Below, one piece after another: positions 16,525 to 25,016 of a stretch of DNA of 64,000 nucleotides. The notes below the pieces were generated by a model. The model saw only the letters and a program-made list of their open reading frames with translations. It searched no databases and had not been told where the DNA came from. Source of the DNA: Fictibacillus phosphorivorans (GTDB lineage: Bacteria; Bacillota; Bacilli; Bacillales; Fictibacillaceae). Location: positions 806,001 through 870,000 of the forward strand of contig NZ_VDZU01000001.1 of assembly GCF_007673525.1 (NCBI RefSeq). Reading direction: 5' to 3'. Within the stretch, counting starts at the first letter, position 1. Each line of letters begins with the position of its first letter. The position numbers and the translations under genes were made by a program.

Positions 16525-17148
16525 ATGAACCTTTCAAAAGGTGAATTGAATGGACACACTTTTTTAGCAAAACTCATTACTCAATATGCCCATATTCATA
16601 AGAAAACAATTGGTTCTGCTGCGGAACAATATATCGAGCAGCTCGGTCTTCGTACCGGAGAATGGATAGAGGGATTTTATGAGAATCCACCGGACTGGAC
16701 AGTCGATCGATACGTTCATGTCATCATTGATTTAAAAAATTCAATCGGCGGGCATTTTGAGATTGTCAGTGTAAAGCCTGACCATGTAATAGTTCGTGCA
16801 AAAGAGTGTCCTTTCGGGGAATTTGTTAAGGATGCACCGCACTTATGCAAAATGACATCCAGTATACTTGGAGGAATAGCAGCACGAAAATTTGGTTATG
16901 GAAAAGTTTCGCTGCGTCAAAGAATCGCTCTAGGAAGTCCAACTTGTGAAGTAGCCATATACTTTCAGCCTGATGAGCGAGAACAAGGAGATATCTATCA
17001 AGATCTTCCAGTCACACCGGAAAACGGTGATCCTTTTTCTTGGGAAGAAGAGACCATCAGTATGCTTAATAATGAGCTGAAAAAATGTGATGAGATGGTA
17101 GAGTCACTTCTTCAAGAGTTAGAGGAATTAAAACGTGGCAACTCCTAA
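16525..17148 (+). CDS. MetOD1-domain (methanogen output domain 1-like) protein
   Basis: 207 residues. A helical N-terminus is followed by a domain (about 60-150) with conserved cysteines Cys95 (ECPFGEF), Cys108 (PHLCKM) and Cys141 (SPTCEV), the pattern of MetOD1, an output domain found in signalling proteins of archaea and some Bacillus. The last 40 residues form an acidic coiled coil (LNNELKKCDEMVESLLQELEEL). The sigma-B-type promoter and the neighbouring RsbR paralogue suggest a general stress role. Molecular function unknown; the cysteines might bind a metal or a redox group. Confidence 0.65.
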   Translation: MNLSKGELNGHTFLAKLITQYAHIHKKTIGSAAEQYIEQLGLRTGEWIEGFYENPPDWTVDRYVHVIIDLKNSIGGHFEIVSVKPDHVIVRAKECPFGEFVKDAPHLCKMTSSILGGIAARKFGYGKVSLRQRIALGSPTCEVAIYFQPDEREQGDIYQDLPVTPENGDPFSWEEETISMLNNELKKCDEMVESLLQELEELKRGNS

Positions 17149-17158
17149 AAACGATTAA

Positions 17159-17188
17159 AACAGACCCTGAATCAGAGTCTGTTCTTTT
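17159..17188. terminator. Bidirectional terminator
   Basis: AACAGAC (17159-17165) pairs with GTCTGTT (17177-17183), followed by CTTTTT; A-rich on the other side. It serves the convergent MetOD1 and RsbR-like genes and overlaps the last codons of the latter. Confidence 0.8.
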
Positions 17189-18068
17189 TGTTGGTTGTAT
17201 TTGTTCTATCCAATTTTCCATATCCAAAGTCAGCCAATGCTTGAAGAAGATTTCCTTTTAACGTGATTTCATCAAAATCTAGATTCAAGCTCACAGATGT
17301 TTGGGCGATCTCAGGGCTTAAACCTGTTAGAGTGGTTTTGACTCCTAAAAGTTTCAGTGTTGAGACAAGTTGAAAAAGGCGGTGAGCAACCATCGTATCA
17401 ATATAACTTACACCAGATAAATCAATTACTAAGGAAGTGATTTCATGATCTAAGCACTGTTGCAGTGTAGCTTCGAGTAAAAGCTTTGCACGGTTCGTAT
17501 CAATATCACCAACGACGGGCAGGACGGCAACACCAGGAAAAAGAGGCACAACAGGAACAGACAGTTCTTGAAGAGATAGATGGAACTGTTCACTCATCTC
17601 TCTGTAATTCTTCACATATGACTTACTGAATGCTTGTACCGCGTAATCAATCATTGGATTGATCGTCATTGAAATATGCAATACGGAATCCAAAGACATC
17701 GATTGCAGTGAACCTTCTTCTTTTATAAAATCCCATATCACTTCCCGATAGAAAGAAGTACTCTCAAGTGTTGTATCAAGCGGCTGGCCAGAGTGAACAG
17801 CGAGCATGCCGATATTCTCTCCCCATTCGAAAATCGTTTTCTTTGAATCCGAAACTTTTCCAGACACAGCATCACCGATTAAACGAATGAACATAATAGA
17901 TTGTTGAAGTTCCTCGTACTCATTCATAGGAGCATTTTGCTGAAGTGAAACATATGCATTACTATTTTGTATGTTAGTTATGATCTTCTCTGCAATTTGA
18001 GGAGCATTTTCAGCAATTCGTGTTCCGATTTCAATCTGATCTTGTTTCTGCTTCAAGTGAAGATCCAT
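17172..18068 (-). CDS. RsbR-family stressosome protein
   Basis: 298 residues: a non-heme globin-like N-terminal sensor domain (about 1-165) and a C-terminal STAS domain (about 172-285). The two threonines that RsbT kinase phosphorylates in RsbRA are conserved as Thr225 (DTMVAH) and Thr257 (AQTSVSL). RsbR proteins assemble with RsbS into the stressosome and pass environmental stress to sigma-B. No RsbS or RsbT is in this window, so this is one of several scattered paralogues, as in B. subtilis RsbRB-RD. AGGAGT lies before the ATG. Confidence 0.9.
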   Translation of the reverse strand: MDLHLKQKQDQIEIGTRIAENAPQIAEKIITNIQNSNAYVSLQQNAPMNEYEELQQSIMFIRLIGDAVSGKVSDSKKTIFEWGENIGMLAVHSGQPLDTTLESTSFYREVIWDFIKEEGSLQSMSLDSVLHISMTINPMIDYAVQAFSKSYVKNYREMSEQFHLSLQELSVPVVPLFPGVAVLPVVGDIDTNRAKLLLEATLQQCLDHEITSLVIDLSGVSYIDTMVAHRLFQLVSTLKLLGVKTTLTGLSPEIAQTSVSLNLDFDEITLKGNLLQALADFGYGKLDRTNTTNKKNRL

Positions 18069-18190
18069 TTTTAACTCCTAATTATTTAAGACGTTAAATT
18101 TATTTTAACAAAAATAATTAACGCATGTTTGAATTTACTGAAAAATTTTTAAAACTATGAAATGTTTAAGGTGAAGTGAAGTTGAGGTCA

Positions 18191-18226
18191 TAAAAAAAAC
18201 AGGCCTCTTTTGCAAGAGTCCTGTTT
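18191..18226 (-). terminator. Terminator of the cold shock gene
   Basis: On the minus strand AAACAGG-ACTCTT, tetraloop GCAA, AAGAG-CCTGTTT (one internal mismatch) and eight T. Confidence 0.85.
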
Positions 18227-18239
18227 ATCTATTGGGTTA

Positions 18240-18440
18240 TTATGCTTTACGTACGTTAGTAGCTTGAGGTCCACGTTGTCCTTGTTCAACTTCGAACGTT
18301 ACGTCTTGACCTTCGTCTAAAGATTTGAAACCGTCAGCTTGGATAGCTGAGAAGTGTACGAATACATCGTCTCCACCTTCGCGCTCGATGAATCCGAAAC
18401 CTTTTTCTGCGTTAAACCATTTAACCTTACCTTGTTCCAT
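18240..18440 (-). CDS. csp: CspA-family cold shock protein
   Basis: 66 residues with both RNA-binding motifs of the single OB-fold cold shock domain: KGFGFIE (RNP1) and DVFVHFSAI (RNP2). AGGAGG precedes the ATG at 18440; a longer frame upstream has no support. These proteins bind single-stranded RNA and act as RNA chaperones. Close to B. subtilis CspB/CspC/CspD in length. The letter cannot be fixed from sequence alone. Confidence 0.95.
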   Translation of the reverse strand: MEQGKVKWFNAEKGFGFIEREGGDDVFVHFSAIQADGFKSLDEGQDVTFEVEQGQRGPQATNVRKA

Positions 18441-18817
18441 TTTTGTTGCCTCCTGTCGTGCCAATCCGCACAATAATACTATCTCTGCTCAAAAATATCA
18501 AGATAATAGGTTACCTGTACAATCGAACAAAAATAATTCTTATTTATCGTAACATTTTACTAACCAATAAACAAGTGCAACAAGAAAAAGGAAATGATTA
18601 AATATTCGGTATGATCATAAAATGCCGTGGGATCAAGGATTAGCGAAGTTCAATAGAAATAAATTTGGTAATAATGATCTATTTAACTGTTTTAAATAGT
18701 GATTATGAACTAATCTCATTCATATAGATGAAGAACATTTTTGTAAGTGGTTCTGGTTTTAACTTCCTTTTATTCGTGGTACATTGATAAAAATACTAAA
18801 ACAAATGATGTGATGAT
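18441..18817. other. Divergent intergenic region between csp and moaA
   Basis: 377 nt, AT-rich, with no reading frame supported by a binding site. On the minus side it holds the csp leader, on the plus side the moaA promoter. I see no hairpin followed by T and no known riboswitch; in particular no molybdenum-cofactor motif could be made out by eye. Confidence 0.5.
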
Positions 18818-19837
18818 ATGAATGAAAGTAATGGAATCACTGATCGTTTGCATCGTCCGCTGCAGGACTTGCGGATTTCGGTAACCGATCAATGTAATTT
18901 TCGGTGTACCTATTGTATGCCTAAAGAAATTTTCGGACCAGATTACCCGTTCTTAACACCAAGCGAGTTATTATCTTTCGATGAGATCGTACGTATTGCC
19001 TCACAGTTTGCAAAAGCAGGGGTGGAAAAAATTCGAATTACTGGTGGTGAACCTTTACTTCGTAAAAATCTTCCTGACCTGCTGAAGCGTCTACGTGCAA
19101 TAGAAGGAATCAAAGATATTGCCTTAACCACAAATGGCGTACTCCTTCCAAAGATGGCGGTTTCTTTAAAGCAAGCAGGTATGGACAGAGTAACCGTGAG
19201 TTTGGATACGCTTGATAACGATTTATTCGGCTACATTAACGGACGAGGTGTAGGGGTTTCTCCTGTATTGAAAGGGATAGAAGCTGCACATGAAGCGGGT
19301 CTTGCTGTCAAAATAAACATGATGGTCAAAAAAGGGATCAATGAAAAAGAAATTCTTCCTATGGCCCGTCATTTTAAAAACACTCCATATGTTTTGCGTT
19401 TCATTGAATATATGGACGTTGGCACCTCTAACGGTTGGAATTGGGATGAAGTGGTATCAAAGAATGAGATCTTAAAGATGATTGATTCAGAGATGCCGTT
19501 GAAACCGGTTGATCGAAAATATTATGGAGAAGTTGCCAAACGCTATCAATACTCTGACGGTCAAGGCGAGATTGGCATAATTTCTTCAATCAGTGATACG
19601 TTTTGTTCGACTTGTACAAGAGCGAGGTTGTCTGCAGATGGAAAAGTCTACACATGTCTATTTACAGGGAAAGGGACTGACCTTAAAGAATTTGTACGAG
19701 CTGGTGCTACTGACAAGGAGATTTTCAATCGCATTGTTGAAATATGGGGAAATCGTTCTGATCGATATTCAGATGAAAGAAAAGAACAAGGAATAAGTGA
19801 AAGAAAAAAAATAGAAATGTCCTATATTGGAGGCTGA
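18818..19837 (+). CDS. moaA: GTP 3',8-cyclase MoaA
   Basis: 339 residues of the radical SAM MoaA family. The N-terminal cluster is Cys26, Cys30, Cys33 (CNFRCTYC); the C-terminal cluster that binds GTP is Cys263, Cys266 and Cys280. TGGEP is present, and the protein ends in Gly-Gly, which in MoaA acts at the active site. It makes 3',8-cyclo-dihydro-GTP for molybdenum cofactor. It is alone here; no other moa, moe or mob gene is in the window. The ATG has only a weak binding site. Confidence 0.95.
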   Translation: MNESNGITDRLHRPLQDLRISVTDQCNFRCTYCMPKEIFGPDYPFLTPSELLSFDEIVRIASQFAKAGVEKIRITGGEPLLRKNLPDLLKRLRAIEGIKDIALTTNGVLLPKMAVSLKQAGMDRVTVSLDTLDNDLFGYINGRGVGVSPVLKGIEAAHEAGLAVKINMMVKKGINEKEILPMARHFKNTPYVLRFIEYMDVGTSNGWNWDEVVSKNEILKMIDSEMPLKPVDRKYYGEVAKRYQYSDGQGEIGIISSISDTFCSTCTRARLSADGKVYTCLFTGKGTDLKEFVRAGATDKEIFNRIVEIWGNRSDRYSDERKEQGISERKKIEMSYIGG

Positions 19838-19855
19838 GTGAATCAGCCTTTTTTT
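19831..19855 (+). terminator. Terminator of moaA
   Basis: AGGCTGA, 5-nt loop, TCAGCCT, TTTTTT. The 5' arm includes the moaA stop codon. Confidence 0.9.
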
Positions 19856-19975
19856 CTTTTCATTTTTTTGCTAGTTGAAGTTTGTTAATAACTATTTTAT
19901 AATAACTTACATAAAGTAATTAAATAATTTATAAAATTCATCTTGTTGCTATTAAATAGGAAAGAAGGAAGAAAG

Positions 19976-20836
19976 ATGACGCCTATTCATAAAGAAACTC
20001 ATATCGGAAGTGTGGCTTTACAAGTTAAGAATCTCGAGAAGCTTGTTAAATTTTATACAGAAACAATCGGTCTGCAAATTTTATCAAAACGAGAAACTAG
20101 CGTGAAATTAACAGCTGATGGGAAAACGCCAATCCTTATTTTAGAAGGTAATCCTGAGCTCCAGCAGCGACCAGTGAAAAGCGCAGGTCTATATCATTTG
20201 GCTTTGCTTGTACCAAGCAGAAAAGATCTTGCGAATGTGCTGTATCACTTTATTGAAACAAACACACAACTGTTAGGAGCGTCAAACCATAAATTTAGCG
20301 AAGCGATCTATTTACAAGACCCTGAGAACAATGGAATCGAAATTTACAGAGATATTGATCGCGAAGATTGGCGACGAGATGAAAGAGGAAAATTGCCAGC
20401 TGTCAGCGAACCATTAGACGTACAAAGTCTTTTAGCAGAAAGAGATTCAGAAACTTGGAGTCGTCTGCCAGAAAACACGGTTATGGGCCATGTGCATCTG
20501 AATGTATTAAATATCGCTGAAGCTGAGAATTTCTATATGAACGTATTAGGATTTGAAGAACAGACAAGGATGGGAAACCATGCTCTATTCATCTCAGCGG
20601 GAGGATATCATCACCATATCGCCGTAAATATTTGGAACGGAATGGATGGCGAGTCAAACCGAGAAGATGTAACAGGACTTCTTCATTATGAAATCATCGT
20701 TCCGTCGATGTTAGAGGTCGAAAAGGTTTTAAGTGCTCTAGAACGTGAGCAAGTTCCATATTATATAGAATCGGAAAACATTTTGTTAAAGGACCCTTCT
20801 GGTAACGGAGTGGTGATTAAAGCCGGACAGCGCTAA
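19976..20836 (+). CDS. VOC-family dioxygenase, CatE-like (catechol 2,3-dioxygenase type)
   Basis: 286 residues made of two pairs of VOC (glyoxalase/extradiol dioxygenase) modules. Metal-ligand candidates are His10 (HIGSVAL, module 1), a histidine in MGHVHLNV at the start of the second half, HYEIIV and the following Glu region. Overall arrangement resembles B. subtilis CatE (YfiE), which opens catechol rings. GAAGGAAG precedes the ATG at 19976; an upstream TTG frame is not supported. Single gene; no quinone-responsive repressor next to it. Ring-cleavage is the likely activity, substrate not proven. Confidence 0.78.
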   Translation: MTPIHKETHIGSVALQVKNLEKLVKFYTETIGLQILSKRETSVKLTADGKTPILILEGNPELQQRPVKSAGLYHLALLVPSRKDLANVLYHFIETNTQLLGASNHKFSEAIYLQDPENNGIEIYRDIDREDWRRDERGKLPAVSEPLDVQSLLAERDSETWSRLPENTVMGHVHLNVLNIAEAENFYMNVLGFEEQTRMGNHALFISAGGYHHHIAVNIWNGMDGESNREDVTGLLHYEIIVPSMLEVEKVLSALEREQVPYYIESENILLKDPSGNGVVIKAGQR

Positions 20837-20900
20837 CGTTTACAAACTCTCAAAATCAGGAATATTAAAAGTAAGAAAAAACGGCAAAGAGGGGGGTTAT

Positions 20901-21575
20901 ATGAAAAGAAGCACTTTGATGAAGATTAGTGTAATCTTATTGATTGTTTTGTTTCTATTTGCTCTCAACCATTTTGTCTTTAAAATAACCCCCATATCTA
21001 TGCGTGATTGGGTATTATCCTTTGGGATGGTCGCTCCAATCGTTTATATCATCGTAAATGTTATTCGGCCATTTACTTTATTTCCAATCTCCGTTCTTTC
21101 ACTGGCGGGTGGCTTAGCATTCGGAGTTGTATGGGGAACGGTTTATACCGTATTCTCAGCTACGATTGGTGCTATTTTATCGTTCTACATCGCTAAGCAC
21201 CTTGGAGCGAGATGGATCAAACAAAAAGCAGATTCACCTTCAAGAATTGAGAAATGGCAGAATCAACTGAAGGAAAAAGGGTTTCTTTATATCTTCTTAT
21301 TGAGAATCATTCCGGTATTGAATTTTGATGTTGTAAGCTATGTGGCTGGAATCTCTAAGCTTAAACTCCGTTCATACATTTTAGCTACGATGCTTGGTGT
21401 TTTACCAGGAACACTTGCATACAACTTGTTAGGTGACAGCTTTATTAAAGGGAATGGAACAATCATTGCAATTGCGGTCGGCTTAGCGCTCTTTGTAGCT
21501 TGTATACCGATTCTAATGAAAAACAAACAGATCATTACTAGCCAAATTCACCAGCATAAAGAAGATAATGCATAG
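20901..21575 (+). CDS. TVP38/TMEM64 family (DedA-superfamily) membrane protein
   Basis: 224 residues with about six hydrophobic spans and the SNARE-associated (VTT) domain: RPFTLFPISVLSLAGG near the first re-entrant helix, then FSATIGAILSFYIAKHLG and LRIIPVLNFDVVSYVAG. Proteins of this superfamily are thought to move lipids across the membrane. GAGGGGGG precedes the ATG. Ends at a strong terminator, so it is a single gene. Confidence 0.9.
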   Translation: MKRSTLMKISVILLIVLFLFALNHFVFKITPISMRDWVLSFGMVAPIVYIIVNVIRPFTLFPISVLSLAGGLAFGVVWGTVYTVFSATIGAILSFYIAKHLGARWIKQKADSPSRIEKWQNQLKEKGFLYIFLLRIIPVLNFDVVSYVAGISKLKLRSYILATMLGVLPGTLAYNLLGDSFIKGNGTIIAIAVGLALFVACIPILMKNKQIITSQIHQHKEDNA

Positions 21576-21576
21576 T

Positions 21577-21607
21577 CTTACTCCTAATATCGGAGTAAGG
21601 CTTTTTT
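21577..21607 (+). terminator. Rho-independent terminator
   Basis: CTTACTCC, 7-nt loop, GGAGTAAG, GC, TTTTTT. Confidence 0.9.
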
Positions 21608-21645
21608 GTTTTTGATTACGTATGAGCACAATACTTGTTCCTTAT

Positions 21646-21660
21646 TAATAATTATTATAA
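21646..21660 (+). promoter_or_regulatory. PerR-like box
   Basis: TAATAATTATTATAA matches the Bacillus PerR consensus TTATAATNATTATAA at 13 of 14 fixed positions. It ends 7 nt before the -35 of the peroxiredoxin promoter. PerR is the peroxide-sensing repressor of Dps/MrgA, AhpC and KatA in Bacillus. Confidence 0.6.
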
Positions 21661-21667
21661 ATTAGTA

Positions 21668-21695
21668 TTGACTTCAAAATAGAAGTGAGTATAAT
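21668..21695 (+). promoter_or_regulatory. Sigma-A promoter of the peroxiredoxin gene
   Basis: TTGACT, 16-nt spacer, TATAAT. Transcription would start near 21702, with a leader of about 58 nt carrying the Fur-like box. Confidence 0.8.
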
Positions 21696-21711
21696 AAAGA
21701 TTGTAAACAAC

Positions 21712-21734
21712 ATGATAATGATATTCATTATCAT
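21712..21734 (+). promoter_or_regulatory. Fur-like box
   Basis: 10-3-10 inverted repeat ATGATAATGA/TCATTATCAT. The core GATAATGATATTCATTATC differs from the classical 19-bp Fur box at one position. It lies just downstream of the predicted start of transcription, where a bound repressor would block elongation or initiation. Confidence 0.7.
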
Positions 21735-21759
21735 TTGAAACATAAGGAGTGAATGTTAA

Positions 21760-22302
21760 ATGGCAGAACGTATGGTAGGCAAACAAGCACCTCGCTTTGA
21801 GATGGAAGCGATCATGCCTAATAAAGAAACGAAAAAAGTAAGTTTAGAAAAAAACATGGAAGATGGAAAATGGACTGTTCTATTCTTCTATCCAATGGAT
21901 TTTACTTTCGTATGTCCGACTGAAATCACTGCGTTATCAGATAGATATAGTGAATTTGAAGATTTAGATGCTGAGGTAATCGGGGTTTCCACAGACACCG
22001 TTCATACACATTTAGCATGGATCAACACGAGTCGTGATGATAACGGACTTGGTGAATTAAACTATCCTCTAGCAGCAGACACGAATCACCGTGTATCACG
22101 TGATTATGGAGTACTGATCGAAGAAGAAGGCGTTGCACTTCGAGGCATGTTCATCATCAATCCTGAGGGTGAGATGATGTACCAAGTAGTCTTTCACAAC
22201 AACATCGGCCGTGATGCTGATGAGACACTGCGTGTACTTCAAGCTTTACAAACAGGCGGACTTTGCCCAGCAAACTGGAAGCCAGGACAAAAGACACTTT
22301 AA
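21760..22302 (+). CDS. ykuU: 2-Cys peroxiredoxin, YkuU-like
   Basis: 180 residues. Peroxidatic Cys52 in DFTFVCPTE and resolving Cys169 in GLCPANW, the layout of typical 2-Cys peroxiredoxins; the thioredoxin fold spans most of the chain. It reduces hydrogen and organic peroxides in the cytoplasm. AAGGAG lies before the ATG. The next gene is the thioredoxin-like YkuV, the order seen in B. subtilis, although here a repeat element is inserted between them. Confidence 0.9.
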   Translation: MAERMVGKQAPRFEMEAIMPNKETKKVSLEKNMEDGKWTVLFFYPMDFTFVCPTEITALSDRYSEFEDLDAEVIGVSTDTVHTHLAWINTSRDDNGLGELNYPLAADTNHRVSRDYGVLIEEEGVALRGMFIINPEGEMMYQVVFHNNIGRDADETLRVLQALQTGGLCPANWKPGQKTL

Positions 22303-22327
22303 TTAAAAGGATTCTTTAAGAAGGTAG

Positions 22328-22512
22328 TTGCTTTGAAAATCTTAAAAGAAATTACCTCATTGAATAGTTGATTGGAGTATAAGGAGCGAGACTCCTAGGG
22401 ATCAGCGGGACAGGTGAGACTCTTAACAGCGCAGAGCGCTAAGAGGCTCACTGCATGCCTCCCGGAAAGCGAGCTCCTGTAACGGAAATCAACACTTTCA
22501 AAACTACTATTG
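22328..22512 (-). repeat. Dispersed intergenic repeat, copy B (inverted)
   Basis: Reads GAAAGCGAGCTCCTG and CGGAAATCAAC, the reverse of the family core, with an imperfect internal stem AGACTCTTAACAGCGC/GCGCTAAGAGGCT. Lies inside the 249-nt gap between ykuU and ykuV and contains no reading frame. Confidence 0.75.
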
Positions 22513-22551
22513 TGAAATCAAAAATCGTTTAAACTCTGGAGGGAATAATAG

Positions 22552-23001
22552 ATGAAATTACGTGAACAAATGCCTGAACTTGATGGTGCTACAACTTGGT
22601 TGAATGAAGAAGTAACAAAAGAAGAGTTGGTTGGAGAAAAAGCAACCTTGATCCACTTCTGGTCCGTAAGTTGCGGACTGTGTAAAGAAGCGATGCCGGA
22701 TGTTAACGAGCTTCGTGATGAATATGAAGATGATCTAAACGTAGTGGCTGTTCATATGCCTCGCTCTGAGAATGATTTAGACATGAGCGTTATCGAACAG
22801 ATGGCGATCGGGCATGATATTACCCAGCCGATCTATGTAGACAGCGAGCATAAACTAACGGATGCTTTTGAGAATAAATATGTACCTGCGTACTATGTGT
22901 TTGATAAAGAAGGAAAGCTTCGTCACTTCCAAGCTGGAGGAAGCGGAATGGACATGCTTCGCAAACGCTTGAACCGTGTATTAAACGAAGAAACAAAATA
23001 A
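22552..23001 (+). CDS. ykuV: Thioredoxin-like thiol-disulfide oxidoreductase, YkuV-like
   Basis: 149 residues, no signal peptide, TlpA/ResA-type thioredoxin fold with active site Cys41-Gly-Leu-Cys44 and a cis-proline in KYVPAYYVF. Cytoplasmic. B. subtilis YkuV has the same length and gene neighbour and can reduce disulfides; it may recycle the peroxiredoxin. TGGAGGG precedes the ATG and the dps gene follows 12 nt later. Confidence 0.88.
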   Translation: MKLREQMPELDGATTWLNEEVTKEELVGEKATLIHFWSVSCGLCKEAMPDVNELRDEYEDDLNVVAVHMPRSENDLDMSVIEQMAIGHDITQPIYVDSEHKLTDAFENKYVPAYYVFDKEGKLRHFQAGGSGMDMLRKRLNRVLNEETK

Positions 23002-23013
23002 GGAGATGATTAT

Positions 23014-23448
23014 ATGAATACCATTCAAGAAGTATTAAATCGTCAAGTAGCGAACTGGAATGTATTGTTTGTGAAACTACACAACTATCACTGGTATGTA
23101 AAAGGACCTCACTTTTTCACACTTCATGAAAAGTTTGAAGAGCTGTACAACGAAGCCGCAACGAACATTGACGAACTGGCTGAGCGACTGCTTGTTCTAA
23201 AAGGGACACCGGTTGCAACGATGAAAGAATATTTAGAGTTGGCGACAGTAGAAGAAGCAAAATCTAACGAATCAGCAGAAGTTATGGTTCAAAACGTTAT
23301 TCACGATTTCGAACTTTTGATCGCAGAAATTAAAGAAGGAATGGAAGTAACTGAGCGTGAAGGTGATGAAGTAACACATGATATGTTATTATCCGTTCGT
23401 GAAAGCCTTGCAAAACATAACTGGATGCTACGTGCATTCGTAAGCTAA
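23014..23448 (+). CDS. dps: Dps-family ferritin-like DNA-binding protein
   Basis: 144 residues, four-helix bundle of the Dps/MrgA family. The inter-subunit ferroxidase ligands are present with the right spacing: His26, His38, Asp53 and Glu57. Dps dodecamers oxidise and store iron and shield DNA from peroxide. AAGGAG precedes the ATG; 12 nt separate it from ykuV. The PerR-like box upstream of ykuU fits the known PerR control of mrgA in B. subtilis. Confidence 0.93.
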   Translation: MNTIQEVLNRQVANWNVLFVKLHNYHWYVKGPHFFTLHEKFEELYNEAATNIDELAERLLVLKGTPVATMKEYLELATVEEAKSNESAEVMVQNVIHDFELLIAEIKEGMEVTEREGDEVTHDMLLSVRESLAKHNWMLRAFVS

Positions 23449-23454
23449 TAATAG

Positions 23455-23878
23455 AAGACTGTTTTCGTAAACTTTGTTGCTTTTGGAAGTGTTGATTTCC
23501 GTTATAGGCTGCTCGCTTTTCACGGGGCAGGCGCTGAGCCACATTCGTTCGTTTCACTCTTAAGTGTCTCAGCTGTCTAGTTGCAGTGGCTAGCCCCTCG
23601 AGGTCAAAAGTTAAACGGTCTGTGATGAGCAAAGTGCGCCTTCCTAGCCCATTCAACTTTTGCTTGTCGGGGCTGAACGAGCCACTTCCACTTTTCAAAC
23701 TGCCCGCCTTTATGCTCCTTGCTCCTGCGTCTACAAGTTTATGGTAGCGGAGTAAGCTTCCTCGTCGCATGCCTTGCGAGATGTATTTCAGGTGGTAGGC
23801 ACGCACCTTCCACTACAATCAATTGTCAAAGGTGACAAGGAGTTAAAAGTAACAATCTTTTAGAAAAGAGCGTAATAG
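23455..23878 (+). repeat. Dispersed intergenic repeat, copy C (composite of three modules)
   Basis: Both ends match copy E (TTGTTGCTTTTGGAAGTGTT at the left; TTCCACTACAATCAATTGTC and AACAATCTTTTAGAAAAGAG at the right). The middle carries two extra modules: GGCTAGCCCCTCGAGGTC with an AAAAGTT/AACTTTT hairpin, and GCTTCCTCGTCGCATGCC to GTAGGCACGCACC. This explains most of the 567-nt gap 23449-24015. A 158-codon reading frame on the minus strand is a by-product without a binding site. Confidence 0.8.
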
Positions 23879-23884
23879 AATGAG

Positions 23885-23912
23885 AAAGAGTGACTTCGGT
23901 CGCTCTTTTTTT
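23885..23912 (+). terminator. Terminator after repeat C
   Basis: AAAGAGTGAC, TTCG tetraloop, GTCGCTCTTT and further T. The nearest plus-strand terminator after dps, so the repeat would be part of the 3' end of the dps message. Confidence 0.85.
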
Positions 23913-24015
23913 ATGTCTGAATAATATTTCTAAAAATTATAATTATTCTGCAATTTTAACGAAGCTTATGCTAAAATTTAAGAATGGACCAAATTATTCC
24001 AAAAGGAGGACAAAC

Positions 24016-25005
24016 ATGAAAAAGGGGATTGCGTTATTTTTTATACTGATTCTTGCCTTTTCACTAGCAGCATGTGGTCAGAAGATTGAGACTCCATCTG
24101 AAAAGAAAGAAACGGGTGACAAGAATGCTTCTTTAAATCTTGATCAGATCAGTATTGTAACAGGTGGGACAGGCGGTACATATTATCCACTTGGTGGAGA
24201 GATGGCGAAGATTGTGAAAGACGAGTTAGATATTGAAGCAAACTCTCAAGCTTCAGGTGCATCTGTTGAGAACATGCAGCTGCTTCAAGATGGTGATGCT
24301 GATGTAGCGTTCACACAAACAGATATCGCTAGCTATGCAGTTGAAGGCAAAGAAATGTTCAAAGAAAAAGTTGATCAAGTAACAGGGATCGGGACATTAT
24401 ATCCTGAAACGATCCAAATCGTAACGTTAAAAGAAAGCGGAATTAAGAGAGTTGAAGATCTGAAAGGCAAAAAGGTTTCAGTAGGAGCACCAGGTAGTGG
24501 AACGTTCGCGAATGCTGAACAAATTCTAAAGATTCATGGCATGACAATGGATGACATTGATGCGCAGCATCTATCTTTCGATGAGTCTACTGAAGGAATT
24601 CAAGATAAGAACATACAAGCAGCTTTTATCACAGCAGGAACGCCTACAGGTGCTGTTGATGCTTTATCAGCTACGAATCCTGTAACGATCGTACCGATTT
24701 CAGATGACAAGATTAAAGAGCTGATCGAAGCTCATCCATATTACATTGAAGATACTGTTAAGAGTGGTACTTACAAGATTGAAGCAGATGTAAAAACGGT
24801 AGCCGTTCTTTCGATGCTAACTGTTCGTAAAGATATGGAAGACGATGCAGTGTACGCGATCACAAAAGCAATCTTTGAAAACACGGATAAGATCAGTCAC
24901 GCAAAAGGAGAGCTAATCTCTGCAGAGAATGCAGTAGAAGGAATGGGGATTGATTTCCATCCTGGAGCTAAAAAGTATTTTGAAGAAAAAGGAATCTTAA
25001 AATAA
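24016..25005 (+). CDS. TAXI-family TRAP transporter solute receptor (lipoprotein)
   Basis: 329 residues with a lipoprotein signal, LAAC lipobox at Cys20. The mature part begins with the TAXI signature (ISIVTGGTGGTYYPLGGEMA) and continues as a two-lobed binding protein. AAAGGAGG lies before the ATG at 24016. TAXI receptors capture dicarboxylates such as glutamate or 2-oxoglutarate and hand them to the fused permease encoded two genes downstream. The ligand is not known. Confidence 0.92.
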   Translation: MKKGIALFFILILAFSLAACGQKIETPSEKKETGDKNASLNLDQISIVTGGTGGTYYPLGGEMAKIVKDELDIEANSQASGASVENMQLLQDGDADVAFTQTDIASYAVEGKEMFKEKVDQVTGIGTLYPETIQIVTLKESGIKRVEDLKGKKVSVGAPGSGTFANAEQILKIHGMTMDDIDAQHLSFDESTEGIQDKNIQAAFITAGTPTGAVDALSATNPVTIVPISDDKIKELIEAHPYYIEDTVKSGTYKIEADVKTVAVLSMLTVRKDMEDDAVYAITKAIFENTDKISHAKGELISAENAVEGMGIDFHPGAKKYFEEKGILK

Positions 25006-25016
25006 GAGGTGTCGAG

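Noticed and set aside
18735..18785. Sigma-B promoter before moaA
   Set aside because: GTTTTA is present but the -10 would be GTGGTA, two bases off the consensus; too weak to claim.
23330..23806. 158-codon minus-strand frame over the end of dps and repeat C
   Set aside because: It runs through a repeat element and antisense to dps, with no binding site; a by-product of the GC-rich repeat.
23935..23960. PerR/Fur-like TTATAATTATT upstream of the TAXI receptor gene
   Set aside because: Only the first 11 bases fit the PerR consensus; the second half (CTGC) does not. AT-rich background explains it.
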